A stretch of DNA of 64,000 nucleotides from Aminobacter aganoensis (GTDB lineage: Bacteria; Pseudomonadota; Alphaproteobacteria; Rhizobiales; Rhizobiaceae), in assembly GCF_014206975.1 (NCBI RefSeq), contig NZ_JACHOU010000008.1, positions 124,001 through 188,000 on the forward strand, given 5' to 3'. Shown one piece after another: positions 27,022 to 37,194 of the stretch. Positions within the stretch are counted from its first letter, which is position 1. The number at the start of each line of letters is the position of its first letter. The notes under the pieces were generated by a model, which saw nothing but the letters and a program-made list of their open reading frames with translations, did not search any database and was not told the DNA's origin. Made by a program: the position numbers and the translations under genes.

Positions 27022-27972
27022 TCAGCGGCCGAGCCACGCGCGATCGAACATCTCGACGAGGCGCTGGAAATCCTCGGTGGCGATCTGGTCGACGCCGCCG
27101 TCGCCGCTGCGTTCCAGGAACCTGCGCAGGTGCCCGTCCGCAACTTCGGGCTGGTCGAGCTTGATGCCGAACCGCGCCAGGTCTTCCGTGATCGTCAGGG
27201 CCGGATCGAGATAGCCGTCGGCCGCGCTCGCCTGCGTCTCCGGCTGCTTCAGCCGCACCAGCACGGCGCGCGTCGCCGACGGCTGGGATTCCGGGCCGAG
27301 CACCGTGGTGCCCGTCAGATATCCGCCAAGCACGCTGCCCGGCGGCGAGAACGGAAACAGCGCGAAGAAGAAATGTGTGTCGTCACCTGCTCCGCCGACA
27401 TGGATGTAGACACCGCGCCGCGTCACCGTCACCTGGCCCTTGCGCTGCAGGCGCATCGTCGGGAGCTGCTCGGAATAGGTCGCCGTCAGACGCTGCGGCC
27501 CGTGCTCCTGTTCGATCACCAGCGTCCCGCGGATGAGCTGGCCGCGAAAATAGGGCGACCAGCTGTGCGAATAGCAGGCATAGCGGCCGACGATCGTGGC
27601 GCCACTGTCGTCCAGTCCGTGCAACTGGGGCTTGCCGAAGGCCGCCGCCCTCCGCTCGAGCTGCTGGCGGTTCTTGCCGTGGTGGTCGCAAATCTGGCCG
27701 ACGAAGGTTTCCAGGTCGCAGTCGACGATCCAGTCAGCCGGCTGCGGCAGGTCCAGCAGCCTGATCCAGTCTTCATAGACGCTGAACTGTCTAGGCCTTG
27801 ATCGACCCTGCAGCCACTTGTCTGCACGGTCGACATCGAATGCGGTCGTCGGGTTGATCCGCCTGAAAGCCGCCGCCAAGTCCTTACGTGTCGCAGCACC
27901 GACAAAAGCTGCGGTCAGGCGCAGCTTCCGGTCAATATTCATTCCAAGAAATCTCCCAAGCCCCAGCGGCAT
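27022..27972 (-). CDS. Conserved protein of unknown function with HTH-like N terminus
   Basis: 316 residues (or 306 from ATG at 27942, which has GGGAG 10 nt upstream). I do not recognise a named family. Residues ~11-75 (LRLTAAFVGAATRKDLAAAF, then DVDRADKWLQGRSRPRQFSV and DWIRLLDLP) look like a helical DNA-binding or adaptor domain resembling XRE-type packing. The middle part (GLDDSGATIVGRYACYSHSW, GTLVIEQEHG, RRGVYIHVGGAGDD) is beta-rich, and the C terminus is helical. No signal peptide or membrane segment. It follows the small gene at 28220 in opposite orientation. The long upstream ORF extension is not supported. Confidence 0.75.
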   Translation of the reverse strand: MPLGLGRFLGMNIDRKLRLTAAFVGAATRKDLAAAFRRINPTTAFDVDRADKWLQGRSRPRQFSVYEDWIRLLDLPQPADWIVDCDLETFVGQICDHHGKNRQQLERRAAAFGKPQLHGLDDSGATIVGRYACYSHSWSPYFRGQLIRGTLVIEQEHGPQRLTATYSEQLPTMRLQRKGQVTVTRRGVYIHVGGAGDDTHFFFALFPFSPPGSVLGGYLTGTTVLGPESQPSATRAVLVRLKQPETQASAADGYLDPALTITEDLARFGIKLDQPEVADGHLRRFLERSGDGGVDQIATEDFQRLVEMFDRAWLGR

Positions 27973-28219
27973 ATTTTCTTCTTTGCCGCCGAAAGCAAGG
28001 CATGTCGGGAACTTCCCGGAAATTCCACAGTGTTCCAGCCATTCCATATCCGTTGCATTTACACTGCCATCAGCCTGCGAGATCGTCCGCTCGCACGGTC
28101 GGGCATTGTCGCCGGGGGGCGCCAGACTGCTCGATGACGCGGGCCATAGGCCCAAGCCGGGTTCCGGCTTGGGCCGGCGCCGCGTGTCCCCGCTTTCGGC
28201 ACTGGAAGGGCGCAAACTC

Positions 28220-28429
28220 ATGCAAGGCGATGCGATCCAGCTACGGCAGCCTGCCGATGGCAGTCCCAAGGCTGCCTTCCGGCGTTCATACCTCGCCAAC
28301 GTCTTCCGGCGCGCCCTCGCGCTGTTCCCGTCGACACGGTCGCATCCCCAGGAGCACGCCGACGGCCTCGAAGCCTTTGACATGCTCGGTGGCTGGCAAG
28401 GCTCGGACCGGAAGCAGCGCAAACGCTAG
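28220..28429 (+). CDS. Small hypothetical protein
   Basis: 69 residues, basic at both ends, containing RRSYLANVFRRALALFPSTR and HADGLEAFDMLGG. Third codon positions are strongly GC-rich and GGAAGG lies about 10 nt before the ATG, which supports coding. The longer antisense ORF (extension of the 27022 gene) has no such character. No family recognised. It is divergent from the unknown HTH-like gene. Confidence 0.5.
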   Translation: MQGDAIQLRQPADGSPKAAFRRSYLANVFRRALALFPSTRSHPQEHADGLEAFDMLGGWQGSDRKQRKR

Positions 28430-28568
28430 CCGGCGGTAAAGATCTCCACCCCGGACGCCTCCTGCGCCTGCCTTTGGGCGCAGCCCCTCCTGCTCGCCGC
28501 TCAATTGATGCAACCATGCCGGCCTTGGGCCGTTGGTACGGCGAGGGACGCAACCAAGGAGAAGCAGA

Positions 28569-28820
28569 ATGAGAAAGCTCGTTTTGGCTTTGGGTGCCGC
28601 GGCACTCATGACAGGTGCAGCTTGGGCCGCCTCGGCCGACGGCGTCGTCAAGGAGTTCAATAAGGACACCCGCGTCGTCACGATGGAAGACGGCAAGAGC
28701 TACACCGTGCCGGCTGACGTGGCACTGCCGGCCGATCTGGCAGCCGGCATGAAAGTCACGGTCACGACGGCCGACGACGATGCCACAAAGGTTACAGCAC
28801 TGACGATGTCCGCGATGTAG
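28569..28820 (+). CDS. DUF1344-like small periplasmic protein
   Basis: 83 residues with a signal peptide (RKLVLALGAAALMTGAAWA, cut near residue 20). The mature part is a small beta-barrel-like domain: SADGVVKEFNKDTRVVTMED, GKSYTVPADVALPADLAAGM and KVTVTTADDDATKVTALTM, which is the DUF1344 pattern of rhizobial exported proteins. AAGGAG stands 7 nt before the ATG at 28569. A strong terminator follows 26 nt after the stop. Monocistronic. Confidence 0.85.
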   Translation: MRKLVLALGAAALMTGAAWAASADGVVKEFNKDTRVVTMEDGKSYTVPADVALPADLAAGMKVTVTTADDDATKVTALTMSAM

Positions 28821-28846
28821 CGCATGTTGCAGGCCTGATCTCTGGA

Positions 28847-28875
28847 AACCCCGCTCCATCCGAGCGGGGTTTTTC
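28847..28875 (+). terminator. Rho-independent terminator of the DUF1344 gene
   Basis: Perfect 10-bp stem AACCCCGCTC / GAGCGGGGTT with a 5-nt loop and a T-run immediately after. Confidence 0.9.
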
Positions 28876-28959
28876 CGTTCCGGCAGGCCGATACGGGCTT
28901 GCCGCGGCATCGGCACCGCCATACCTTTGTATATTAGCGAAAACTAAAAGGAGGCAACG

Positions 28960-29379
28960 ATGAAGCACCATAGCATCGAGCAATTGCAAGCCTTCGCTGA
29001 AGTCCGTCCCGCCAGCCCGCACCTGCCGATGACGCGAACCGAGCGCCTCGAACGCTGGGCCGAGCTTCTCGAGCGCGAGCCGGAACGGCGCCTCGGAACG
29101 CTTTCGGGCACGGAGTACACGCCGCGCGCCGCACGGCAGGCGCTGCGCGTCGCGGGCTCCCCCATCACCGTGGCATTCGAAGACGCGGGCTTCCGGGCCG
29201 ATGGCCTGGCCGACGACAGCTATGGCGAGGCAAAGCGCTTTTTCGACTTGTCCGACAGGCAACTGCACAACATCGTTTGCTACTGCCACTTCGGCGAAGC
29301 GGTGAGAGGTGCCAATGCCGCCCGCCGCGTGCGCGCAGCGATCGGCTGGTGGCCGCGGATACGGGCGTTTTTCGCCTGA
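28960..29379 (+). CDS. Conserved hypothetical protein
   Basis: 139 residues, soluble, no signal peptide. It has a strong ribosome-binding site (AAAAGGAGG before the ATG) and an AT-rich promoter-like stretch upstream (TTTGTATATTAGCG). Sequence features are TRTERLERWAELLEREPERR, SPITVAFEDAGFRADGL and a C-terminal basic segment ending WWPRIRAFFA. I recognise it only as a rhizobial conserved hypothetical. It is convergent with amtB and shares its terminator region. Confidence 0.75.
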   Translation: MKHHSIEQLQAFAEVRPASPHLPMTRTERLERWAELLEREPERRLGTLSGTEYTPRAARQALRVAGSPITVAFEDAGFRADGLADDSYGEAKRFFDLSDRQLHNIVCYCHFGEAVRGANAARRVRAAIGWWPRIRAFFA

Positions 29380-29397
29380 GCTGGTGCGCACGGCATG

Positions 29398-29427
29398 AAA
29401 AAAGAGGGCCCGGATTGCTCCGGGCCC
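29398..29427 (-). terminator. Rho-independent terminator of glnK-amtB
   Basis: Read on the minus strand: GGGCCCGGA / TCCGGGCCC 9-bp stem with a 4-nt loop, then CT and a run of six T. It lies about 80 nt after the amtB stop. Confidence 0.85.
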
Positions 29428-29507
29428 AAGGCGCGGGCGCCTTTCGGGCGGCCACGACGGGATAGGGAGGATGCGGCGCCGGATCTGAGATCCGCCGCCG
29501 ACCGGGA

Positions 29508-30890
29508 TTACGTGTGGTAGGCCACTTCGCCATGCGAGGTCAGGTCGAGACCCTGGCGTTCGGCCTCGACGGTCGGGCGCAGGCCGACGACGAGGTCGAC
29601 CAGCTTGTAGAGCACCAGCGAACCGACGCCGCACCAGACGACCGTGACCGATACGGCGAGGATCTGCGTCCACACCTGGCCGGCGATCGACATATCGCCA
29701 TAGCCAATGCCGCCGAGCGACTCCGCGTTGAAGATGCCGGTGCCGATCGCGCCGACGATGCCGCCGACACCGTGGATGCCGAACACGTCGAGCGAGTCGT
29801 CATAGCCGAGCTTGATCTTCACCACAGCCACGAAGAAGTAGCAGATGGCCGAGGCGATGGCGCCGAGCACGATGGCGCCGACCGGGCCGACGAAGCCAGC
29901 GGCAGGCGTCACCGCAACCAGCCCGGCGACCATGCCGGAAGCCGCGCCCAGCATCGAGGCCTTGCCGCGGGCGACCACTTCGATGAGCACCCAGGCCAGG
30001 ATCGCGCCGGCGGTGGCGGTGAAGGTGTTGACCATGGCAAGTGCTGCGCCGCCATTCGCTTCGAGGTTGGAGCCGGCATTGAAGCCGAACCAGCCGACCC
30101 ACAGGATCGAGGCGCCGACCATGGTCAGCGTCATCGAGTGCGGTGCCATGTTGTCCTTGCCGTAGCCCGTGCGCTTGCCGACGAGCAGGGCGCCAACCAG
30201 CGCTGCGATGCCGGCATTGACGTGCACGACGGTTCCGCCGGCGAAATCGAGCGCGCCCCAGCCATAGATCAGGCCGTCCGAATCCCAGACCATGTGGGCG
30301 ATCGGGAAGTAGACGAAGGTCACCCACAGCGCCACGAACAGCAGCACCGCCGGGAACTTGATGCGTTCGGCAAACGAGCCGACGATCAGCGCCGGCGTGA
30401 TGCAGGCAAAGGTCATCTGGAAGACGATGAACACATATTCGGGAATGACCACGCCCTTGGTGAAGGTCGCCGCCATGCTTTCCGGCGTCACGCCGGCAAG
30501 GAAGGCCTTGCCGAGGCCGCCCCAATAGGGGCTCGCGGCGTCGCCGAAGGCCATCGAATAACCCCAGAACGTCCAGATCACGATCACCAGCGCCACGATC
30601 ATCGTGCACTGCATCAAGACCGACAGCATGTTCTTGGCGCGCACCAGGCCGCCATAGAACAGCGCCAGGCCCGGCAGCGCCATGAACAGCACCAGCAGCG
30701 ACGAGGTCAGCATCCAGGCGACGTCGCCCTTGTCCATGACGTCGGCGGGCGCGGGTGCGGCGGCCGCGGCGTCAGCGGCAGCCGGTGCGGCTTCCTGGGC
30801 GAAGGCCGCGACCGTTCCCAGGGCGGTCAGCGCGAGCGTGCCGACAAGGGCCGTCCGCGCCGCCGTCTTCAATGAGGTTGGAATTTGCAT
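29508..30890 (-). CDS. amtB: Ammonium transporter AmtB
   Basis: 460 residues. Inner-membrane ammonia channel with an N-terminal signal sequence (TALVGTLALTALGTVAAFAQ) and eleven helices. Conserved pore sequences: DFAGGTVVHVNAGIAALVGA with the first pore His, the Phe-containing gate segments, and DVFGIHGVGGIVGAIGTGIF with the second pore His. The ATG at 30890 has GGAG 6 nt upstream and is preferred to 30902. It follows glnK by 30 nt, the standard pair: GlnK blocks the channel when nitrogen is sufficient. Confidence 0.97.
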   Translation of the reverse strand: MQIPTSLKTAARTALVGTLALTALGTVAAFAQEAAPAAADAAAAAPAPADVMDKGDVAWMLTSSLLVLFMALPGLALFYGGLVRAKNMLSVLMQCTMIVALVIVIWTFWGYSMAFGDAASPYWGGLGKAFLAGVTPESMAATFTKGVVIPEYVFIVFQMTFACITPALIVGSFAERIKFPAVLLFVALWVTFVYFPIAHMVWDSDGLIYGWGALDFAGGTVVHVNAGIAALVGALLVGKRTGYGKDNMAPHSMTLTMVGASILWVGWFGFNAGSNLEANGGAALAMVNTFTATAGAILAWVLIEVVARGKASMLGAASGMVAGLVAVTPAAGFVGPVGAIVLGAIASAICYFFVAVVKIKLGYDDSLDVFGIHGVGGIVGAIGTGIFNAESLGGIGYGDMSIAGQVWTQILAVSVTVVWCGVGSLVLYKLVDLVVGLRPTVEAERQGLDLTSHGEVAYHT

Positions 30891-30920
30891 TGAGGTCTCC
30901 ATGAGAATTGGTTGGCCGGC

Positions 30921-31265
<345 letters not shown>

Positions 31266-31346
31266 TCACCCCTTTCTGATGCGGGTCCCCCGCGATTGCA
31301 GACGTCGCCGGCGGACCCGAAAGCCACCGGTGAGTGCAATACGGGA

Positions 31347-31363
31347 TTCAAGCTCCGTGCCAG
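31347..31363 (-). promoter_or_regulatory. Sigma-54-like promoter of glnK-amtB
   Basis: On the minus strand CTGGCACGGAGCTTGAA, compared with the RpoN consensus YTGGCACG-N4-TTGCW: the -24 box is perfect and the -12 box has TTGA for TTGC. Position about 75-90 nt before the glnK start and the function of the operon both fit NtrC/RpoN control. No convincing NtrC site was seen upstream. Confidence 0.6.
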
Positions 31364-31481
31364 TTTGCGCAGGCAGGAGATAAACCACTGAAATTCAAGT
31401 GAAATTCCAAACGGACAAGCAGCATCCCGAGCAGATGCCGCAAGGCACCTGCTTACAGAGTGTGCAGAATCTCTGAAATGC

Positions 31482-32354
31482 CTATTTTGAAGGCTTCGTG
31501 CGCAGGCGGATCAGCCCTTCCTGGGCCACCGAAGCGATCAGGGTGCCGTCCTGGGCGTAGAGCGCGCCGCGTGTGAAACCGCGCGATCCCGATGTCGACG
31601 GGCTGTCCTGGGTGTAGAGCAGCCAGCCGTCCAGCGCATGCTCGCGGTGAAACCACATGGCGTGGTCGATACTGGCGGCCTGGATGTCGGGATCGAAGAT
31701 GCCGCGGCCATGGGCAAAGGTTGCCGTATCGAGCAGCGTCATGTCGGAAACATAGGCAAGCACCGCGGCGCGCAATGCCCGGTCGTTGGGCACCGGCCCG
31801 GTCAGGCGCAGCCATACCTTCTGCAGCGGTGGCAGCTTGTCGCGACTGGAATAGTGCTCGGCATAGACCGGCCGCAGTTCCAGCGGCCGCTCCTTGGCCC
31901 AGAACAGCCGGATCTGCTCGGGCACGTGCTTGGCCTCCTGCAGAAGCTCGCGCTGCGATTTCAGCTTCTCCGGCGGTGGCACGTCGAGCGGCATCGGCAT
32001 CTGGTATTCGAGCCCCTCCTCCTCAAGCTGGAAGGATGCCTCGAGCGAGAAGATCGCATGGCCGTGCTGGACCGCCACCACCCGCCGCGTGGTGAAGCTT
32101 GAGCCGTCGCGGATGCGGTCGACCTCGTATACGATGGGCACGTTGATGTCGCCCGGACGCATGAAATAGCCGTGCAGCGAATGCACGTGCCGGTCGGGCG
32201 TCACCGTGCGCTGCGCCGCCACCAGGGCCTGGGCGATGGTCTGGCCGCCAAACACCCGTTGCCAGTGCGCCTGCGGGCTGCGACCACGATACAGGTTGTG
32301 TTCCAGCTTCTCGAGATTGAGAATGCTCAGAAGCTCTTGTATTCCGGCCGGCAT
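31482..32354 (-). CDS. tesB: Acyl-CoA thioesterase II
   Basis: 290 residues, close to the 286 of E. coli TesB. A double hot-dog protein that hydrolyses medium and long acyl-CoA. N-terminal half: LYRGRSPQAHWQRVFGGQTI and HSLHGYFMRPGDINVPIVYE. C-terminal half: SDMTLLDTATFAHGRGIFDP, DHAMWFHREHALDGWLLYTQ and GFTRGALYAQDGTLIASVAQ, with the Asp and Gln of the active site. ATG at 32354 has AAGGGGA just upstream. Divergent from the ubiH-like gene. Confidence 0.95.
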   Translation of the reverse strand: MPAGIQELLSILNLEKLEHNLYRGRSPQAHWQRVFGGQTIAQALVAAQRTVTPDRHVHSLHGYFMRPGDINVPIVYEVDRIRDGSSFTTRRVVAVQHGHAIFSLEASFQLEEEGLEYQMPMPLDVPPPEKLKSQRELLQEAKHVPEQIRLFWAKERPLELRPVYAEHYSSRDKLPPLQKVWLRLTGPVPNDRALRAAVLAYVSDMTLLDTATFAHGRGIFDPDIQAASIDHAMWFHREHALDGWLLYTQDSPSTSGSRGFTRGALYAQDGTLIASVAQEGLIRLRTKPSK

Positions 32355-32446
32355 GCTTTCCCCTTTTCGGGACGAAGTATCCCCGGTTTCCATCAGGAAG
32401 CCCCTGTCGAGTCAAGGCAGGAAGCCTAGCCGCAAAGGACACCGCC

Positions 32447-33706
32447 ATGGTCACACGCCAGACTGACGACAACAAATCGACGCAGCTCGACGTGCTGGTC
32501 GCAGGTGCCGGTTATGTCGGCCTGGCGACCGCCGTCTCGATCAAGCAGGCCCGGCCCAATCTGCACGTCGCCATCGTCGACGCCGCTCCGGCCGAGGTCT
32601 GGCGCAAGGATGGCCGTGCCTCGGCGATCGCCGCTGCCGCCTGCCGCATGCTCGACCAGCTCGGCTGCTGGGAAGAGATTGCGCCAGAGGCGCAGGCCAT
32701 CACCGACATGGTCATCACCGATTCGAAGAGCGCCGATCCCGTCCGCCCGGTTTTCCTCACCTTCGACGGCGACGTCGGCGCCGGCGAACCCTTCGCCCAT
32801 ATGATCGAGAACAAGGTGCTCAACGGCGCGCTGCGCCGCCGCGCCGCCGAACTCGGCATCGACATCATCGAAGGCGTTGCAGTCGAGGCCTTCGAGGCAG
32901 GCATCGCCGGCGCCAAGGTCCATCTCGCCGATGGCGTCAGCATCGACACCCGCCTTCTCGTCGCCGCCGACGGCGTGAAGTCGAGGCTGCGCGACATGGC
33001 CGGCATCAAGACCGTGCGCTGGGACTATGGCCAGTCCGGCATCGTCTGCACTGTCGCCCACGAACGCCCGCATGGCGGCCGCGCCGAAGAGCATTTCCTG
33101 CCGGCCGGCCCCTTCGCCACGCTGCCTCTCAAGCCGAAGGACGGCGTCAACCGCTCCTCCATCGTCTGGAACGAACGCACCGAGGACGCCGACAAGCTGG
33201 TCAACGGCGACCCGTTCGTCTTCGAGATCGAACTGGAGCAGCGCTTCGGCCTGAAGCTCGGCGAGATCCGCGTCGAAGACAAGCCCCGCGCCTGGCCGCT
33301 CGGCCTGACGCTGGCACGCGCCTTCGTCGCGCCTCGCTTCGCGCTTGCCGGCGACGCCGCCCACGGCATCCACCCGATCGCCGGCCAGGGCCTCAATCTC
33401 GGCTTCAAGGATGCCGCCGCCCTCGCCGAGACCATCGTCGAGGCCGACCGCCTCGGCCAGGACATCGGCGCGCTCGACGTGCTCGAACGCTACGAGACCT
33501 GGCGCCGCTTCGACACCGTGCGCATGGGCGTCACCACCGACGTCCTCAACCGCCTGTTTTCCAACGACATCGCCCCCATCCGCGCCATCCGCGACATCGG
33601 CCTCGGCCTGGTCGACCGCGTGCCCCGGCTCAAGGACTACTTCATCCGCCAGGCGTCGGGCCTGACGGGCGAAACGCCACGACTGCTCAAGGGCGACGCG
33701 ATCTAG
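32447..33706 (+). CDS. UbiH/UbiF/Coq6-family FAD monooxygenase
   Basis: 419 residues. Hydroxylase of the ubiquinone pathway. FAD-binding Rossmann motif VLVAGAGYVGLATAVSIKQA at the N terminus, the DG segment LLVAADGVKSRLRDMAGI, and the second FAD motif FALAGDAAHGIHPIAGQG near residue 300, all typical of the UbiH/Coq6 group. Which ring carbon it hydroxylates cannot be decided; alphaproteobacteria often use one UbiL-type enzyme for several steps. Divergent from tesB. A palindromic repeat follows the stop. Confidence 0.93.
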   Translation: MVTRQTDDNKSTQLDVLVAGAGYVGLATAVSIKQARPNLHVAIVDAAPAEVWRKDGRASAIAAAACRMLDQLGCWEEIAPEAQAITDMVITDSKSADPVRPVFLTFDGDVGAGEPFAHMIENKVLNGALRRRAAELGIDIIEGVAVEAFEAGIAGAKVHLADGVSIDTRLLVAADGVKSRLRDMAGIKTVRWDYGQSGIVCTVAHERPHGGRAEEHFLPAGPFATLPLKPKDGVNRSSIVWNERTEDADKLVNGDPFVFEIELEQRFGLKLGEIRVEDKPRAWPLGLTLARAFVAPRFALAGDAAHGIHPIAGQGLNLGFKDAAALAETIVEADRLGQDIGALDVLERYETWRRFDTVRMGVTTDVLNRLFSNDIAPIRAIRDIGLGLVDRVPRLKDYFIRQASGLTGETPRLLKGDAI

Positions 33707-33748
33707 GGACGAGGTTATTCCACCGCGGCCCGTGCAGCCGGTCGGTTG

Positions 33749-33863
33749 TGCGTCCTTCGACAGGCTCTGGATGAGGGCCCTGGGTGCTGCCGACGTGCAC
33801 GTCGAGAGGTTCTGCGAGGCGGCAACGCAATCGGTCCTCATCCTGAGCCTGTCGAAGGACGCA
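33749..33863. repeat. Long inverted repeat, 28-bp arms
   Basis: Left arm 33749-33776 and right arm 33836-33863 are reverse complements at 27 of 28 positions, around a 59-nt spacer. The core CCTTCGACAGGCTC(A/T)GGATGAGG belongs to the intergenic repeat family also seen partly at 22323. It fills most of the 333-bp space between the UbiH-like gene and osmC; no gene is supported there. It could fold into a long hairpin in RNA. Confidence 0.85.
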
Positions 33864-34039
33864 CTCCCAGGCAACCTCGCTTCCACACTGGCCCCACCGA
33901 CAAGCCGGCATTTTTCGCGGGACAGTTTTTTCGCCCTACATGGCTTTCCTGGCGCCGGAACTCTGGCAGCCGCGTCAACCGGCGCTATAGTCTCATCCGG
34001 CTGCCGAACCCGGCCCCGTCAGAAATCATGGAGAAGATC

Positions 34040-34465
34040 ATGAACCACAGCGCCAACGCCGTCTGGAAAGGCAATCTGAAGGAAGGTTCCGGGACGCTCG
34101 ACACCCAGAGCGGCGCGCTCAAGGGCCAGCCCTATTCGTTCAAGGCACGCTTCGAGGACGAGACCGGCAGGTCCGGCACCAATCCCGAGGAGCTGATCGC
34201 CGCCGCCCATGCCGGTTGCTTCGCCATGCAGCTGTCGCACTTCCTCGCCGAGAATGGCACGCCTGCAGACAAGCTCGACACCAAGGCAGTCGTGACGCTC
34301 GTCCCGGGCACCGGCATCACCGAAAGCGCGCTCACCCTCGTCGGCACCGTCCCCGGCATCGACAACGCCAAGTTCCAGGAACTCGCCGCCAAGGCCAAGG
34401 AAGGTTGCCCCGTGTCCAAGGCACTCGGCGCCATCAAGGTCTCGCTCGACGCCAGGCTCGCCTGA
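34040..34465 (+). CDS. OsmC-family peroxiredoxin
   Basis: 141 residues. Thiol peroxidase for organic hydroperoxides. The two catalytic cysteines are Cys60 in AAAHAGCFAM and Cys123 in KEGCPVSKAL, with the family arginine region in the N-terminal strand (YSFKARFEDETGRSGTNPEE). ATG at 34040 is preferred because GGAGAAG lies just upstream; ATG at 34028 is in frame. This is the OsmC (not Ohr) subtype by the KEGCPVSKALG motif. It stands alone, convergent with an AraC regulator. Confidence 0.94.
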   Translation: MNHSANAVWKGNLKEGSGTLDTQSGALKGQPYSFKARFEDETGRSGTNPEELIAAAHAGCFAMQLSHFLAENGTPADKLDTKAVVTLVPGTGITESALTLVGTVPGIDNAKFQELAAKAKEGCPVSKALGAIKVSLDARLA

Positions 34466-34507
34466 TCCAGGCTTTCCCATGGGGCGCCGGGCGATGGCTC
34501 GGCGCCC

Positions 34508-35479
34508 TCATGCCGCCAGAACCCCCGCGCGGATGTCCGACGGCGTGACGCCGTAGCGCTTGCGGAATGCCCTGTTGAAATAGGACAGGTCGTTGAAGCC
34601 GGCCTCATAGGCGATGTCGATGATGCCGTGACCCGCCCAGGCCGGATCGGCCAGCATCCGGTGCGCCCGCATCAGCCTTTGCCCAAGCGCGAATGCGGTG
34701 AACGACAGCCCCTCGCCCTCGAAAAGCTTCCTGACATAGCGCGCCGACAGCCTGTGCTCGGCGGCGAGCGCCTCGGCCGAGAGCCCGCGCAGGTCGGCCC
34801 GCGCCGAAATGTCGGCCTTGATCGCCGCCAGGCGCGCGGCCCGCAGCCCGCGCCCCATTGCCACCTGCTCGGCGTCGCGCGTCGCCCCCAGCGTCAGCGC
34901 CGTCAGGTCCAGCATATGGCTTGCCACCTTGCGCGCCATGTCCCCGGGCAAGGCATCGTCCAGTTGCTGAAGCGCAGTGGCATAGCTCAGCAGCAGGTGC
35001 ATAGGCCCTTGGTCCACGGCGATCGGGCGCATCATCAGCTTCGACACGTCTCCGACAAGCGGCTGCAGCGCCTTCCGCTCGAAGCGCAGATTGACATAGC
35101 TGAAGCCTGGCCGCGTCACATTGGCGCCTGCCCGTCCGCCGGGTACGAACATTGCGCAGCCGGGCAGCACGCTTTCTTCCTGCTTGCCGATCTGCATGTG
35201 GCTGCCGCCGGCGAGCGCGGCCAGGAGAATGACGTCGTCATTCTCGATCATCTCGGATTTGACGCCGACCTTGATCGGCGAGGCCGTGCCGGTGGCGATG
35301 CCGACCCCCGGCAACAGCCTGACCCGCATGTCCATCTCAAGTGGACTGTCGTCGACGGGTTCGAGGTCGGCCTTGAGGATGGTCTTGCCATAGACCTCGC
35401 GCAGCATTGGCAACCTGTCCTCTACCGGCAGGTCCGCCGTCACGATGCGGAATGAAGTGAACTGTCCGTCAGTTGCCAT
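34508..35479 (-). CDS. AraC-family transcriptional regulator
   Basis: 323 residues. The C-terminal ~100 residues hold the double HTH: GLSAEALAAEHRLSARYVRKLFEGEG and GIIDIAYEAGFNDLSYFNRAFRKRYG, ending TPSDIRAG, a textbook AraC/XylS signature. The N-terminal ~200 residues are a cupin-like AraC-binding-like domain (QIGKQEESVLPGCAMFVPGG) of the type found in RhaS/FeaR-like regulators. ATG at 35479 is preferred over 35506. The inducer and targets are unknown; no catabolic operon adjoins it. Confidence 0.93.
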   Translation of the reverse strand: MATDGQFTSFRIVTADLPVEDRLPMLREVYGKTILKADLEPVDDSPLEMDMRVRLLPGVGIATGTASPIKVGVKSEMIENDDVILLAALAGGSHMQIGKQEESVLPGCAMFVPGGRAGANVTRPGFSYVNLRFERKALQPLVGDVSKLMMRPIAVDQGPMHLLLSYATALQQLDDALPGDMARKVASHMLDLTALTLGATRDAEQVAMGRGLRAARLAAIKADISARADLRGLSAEALAAEHRLSARYVRKLFEGEGLSFTAFALGQRLMRAHRMLADPAWAGHGIIDIAYEAGFNDLSYFNRAFRKRYGVTPSDIRAGVLAA

Positions 35480-35666
35480 CGACTCACCCAACCAGATACA
35501 ACCCATACGCGAGGTTGGGCTTTCTAGTTCTCGTTTGATGATAGGTCAATCCAGGACCGCCCAGACCCGGCGCAGGTGCCGTTCCGTCCAAGAATCTGCA
35601 CTGGCCGGCCTCTAGTTTGCCGCTCGCACATCGAACTTGGTCCAGTCCAGCCACGAGGAAACGGGC

Positions 35667-35819
35667 ATGCACCATCTTCAGTTCTGGAAGACTTTGAAGG
35701 CCCTGGCCGCGGCGGGGTTCAACCCGCGTGCGTTTCTGGCGCCGATGGCATCGGGCAGCAATCTTCCAGGGCCGCCCGAGCCGAAACCGCCAAGGGAGCG
35801 GGACGAACGAAGGCGCTGA
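35667..35819 (+). CDS. Possible small protein (50 residues)
   Basis: MHHLQFWKTLKALAAAGFNP opens a short peptide with a Pro/Glu/Arg-rich end. GAGGAAACGGGC precedes the ATG, a good ribosome-binding site. The remainder of the 585-bp gap (35480-36064) between the AraC regulator and leucine dehydrogenase shows no other gene; its long open frame in phase with the dehydrogenase lacks conserved character. Weak candidate. Confidence 0.3.
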   Translation: MHHLQFWKTLKALAAAGFNPRAFLAPMASGSNLPGPPEPKPPRERDERRR

Positions 35820-36064
35820 GGGCGCAGGGACCGTACGGATTGACAGGTCTGGCTGCAGAGCAAGCAAGCTGGGGGCAGTGGCAACTTGCGGCAGCACAGC
35901 GGCCGGGCGTCGGGTGGGCAGACCTGGCGTCCGGCCATTTTTTTGTTTGTTGCGCGGCAGCCCGCGCAAGCGCAACGCGCGGTCGCGGCGCGCCCTGTCT
36001 TCGAAACCAAAAATCGCCCGAAATGTTTACCCTCCAGGGGATCAGCCTACCGGGAGGAGCCCTC

Positions 36065-37183
<1,119 letters not shown>

Positions 37184-37194
37184 GCCATTAGCTC

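Noticed and set aside
32426-33886. 486-codon minus-strand frame
   Set aside because: Antisense to the UbiH-family gene; continues through the inverted repeat; no protein features.
35576-36064. 163-codon N-terminal extension of leucine dehydrogenase
   Set aside because: The normal family start is ATG 36065 with a strong ribosome-binding site; the extension has no conserved residues.
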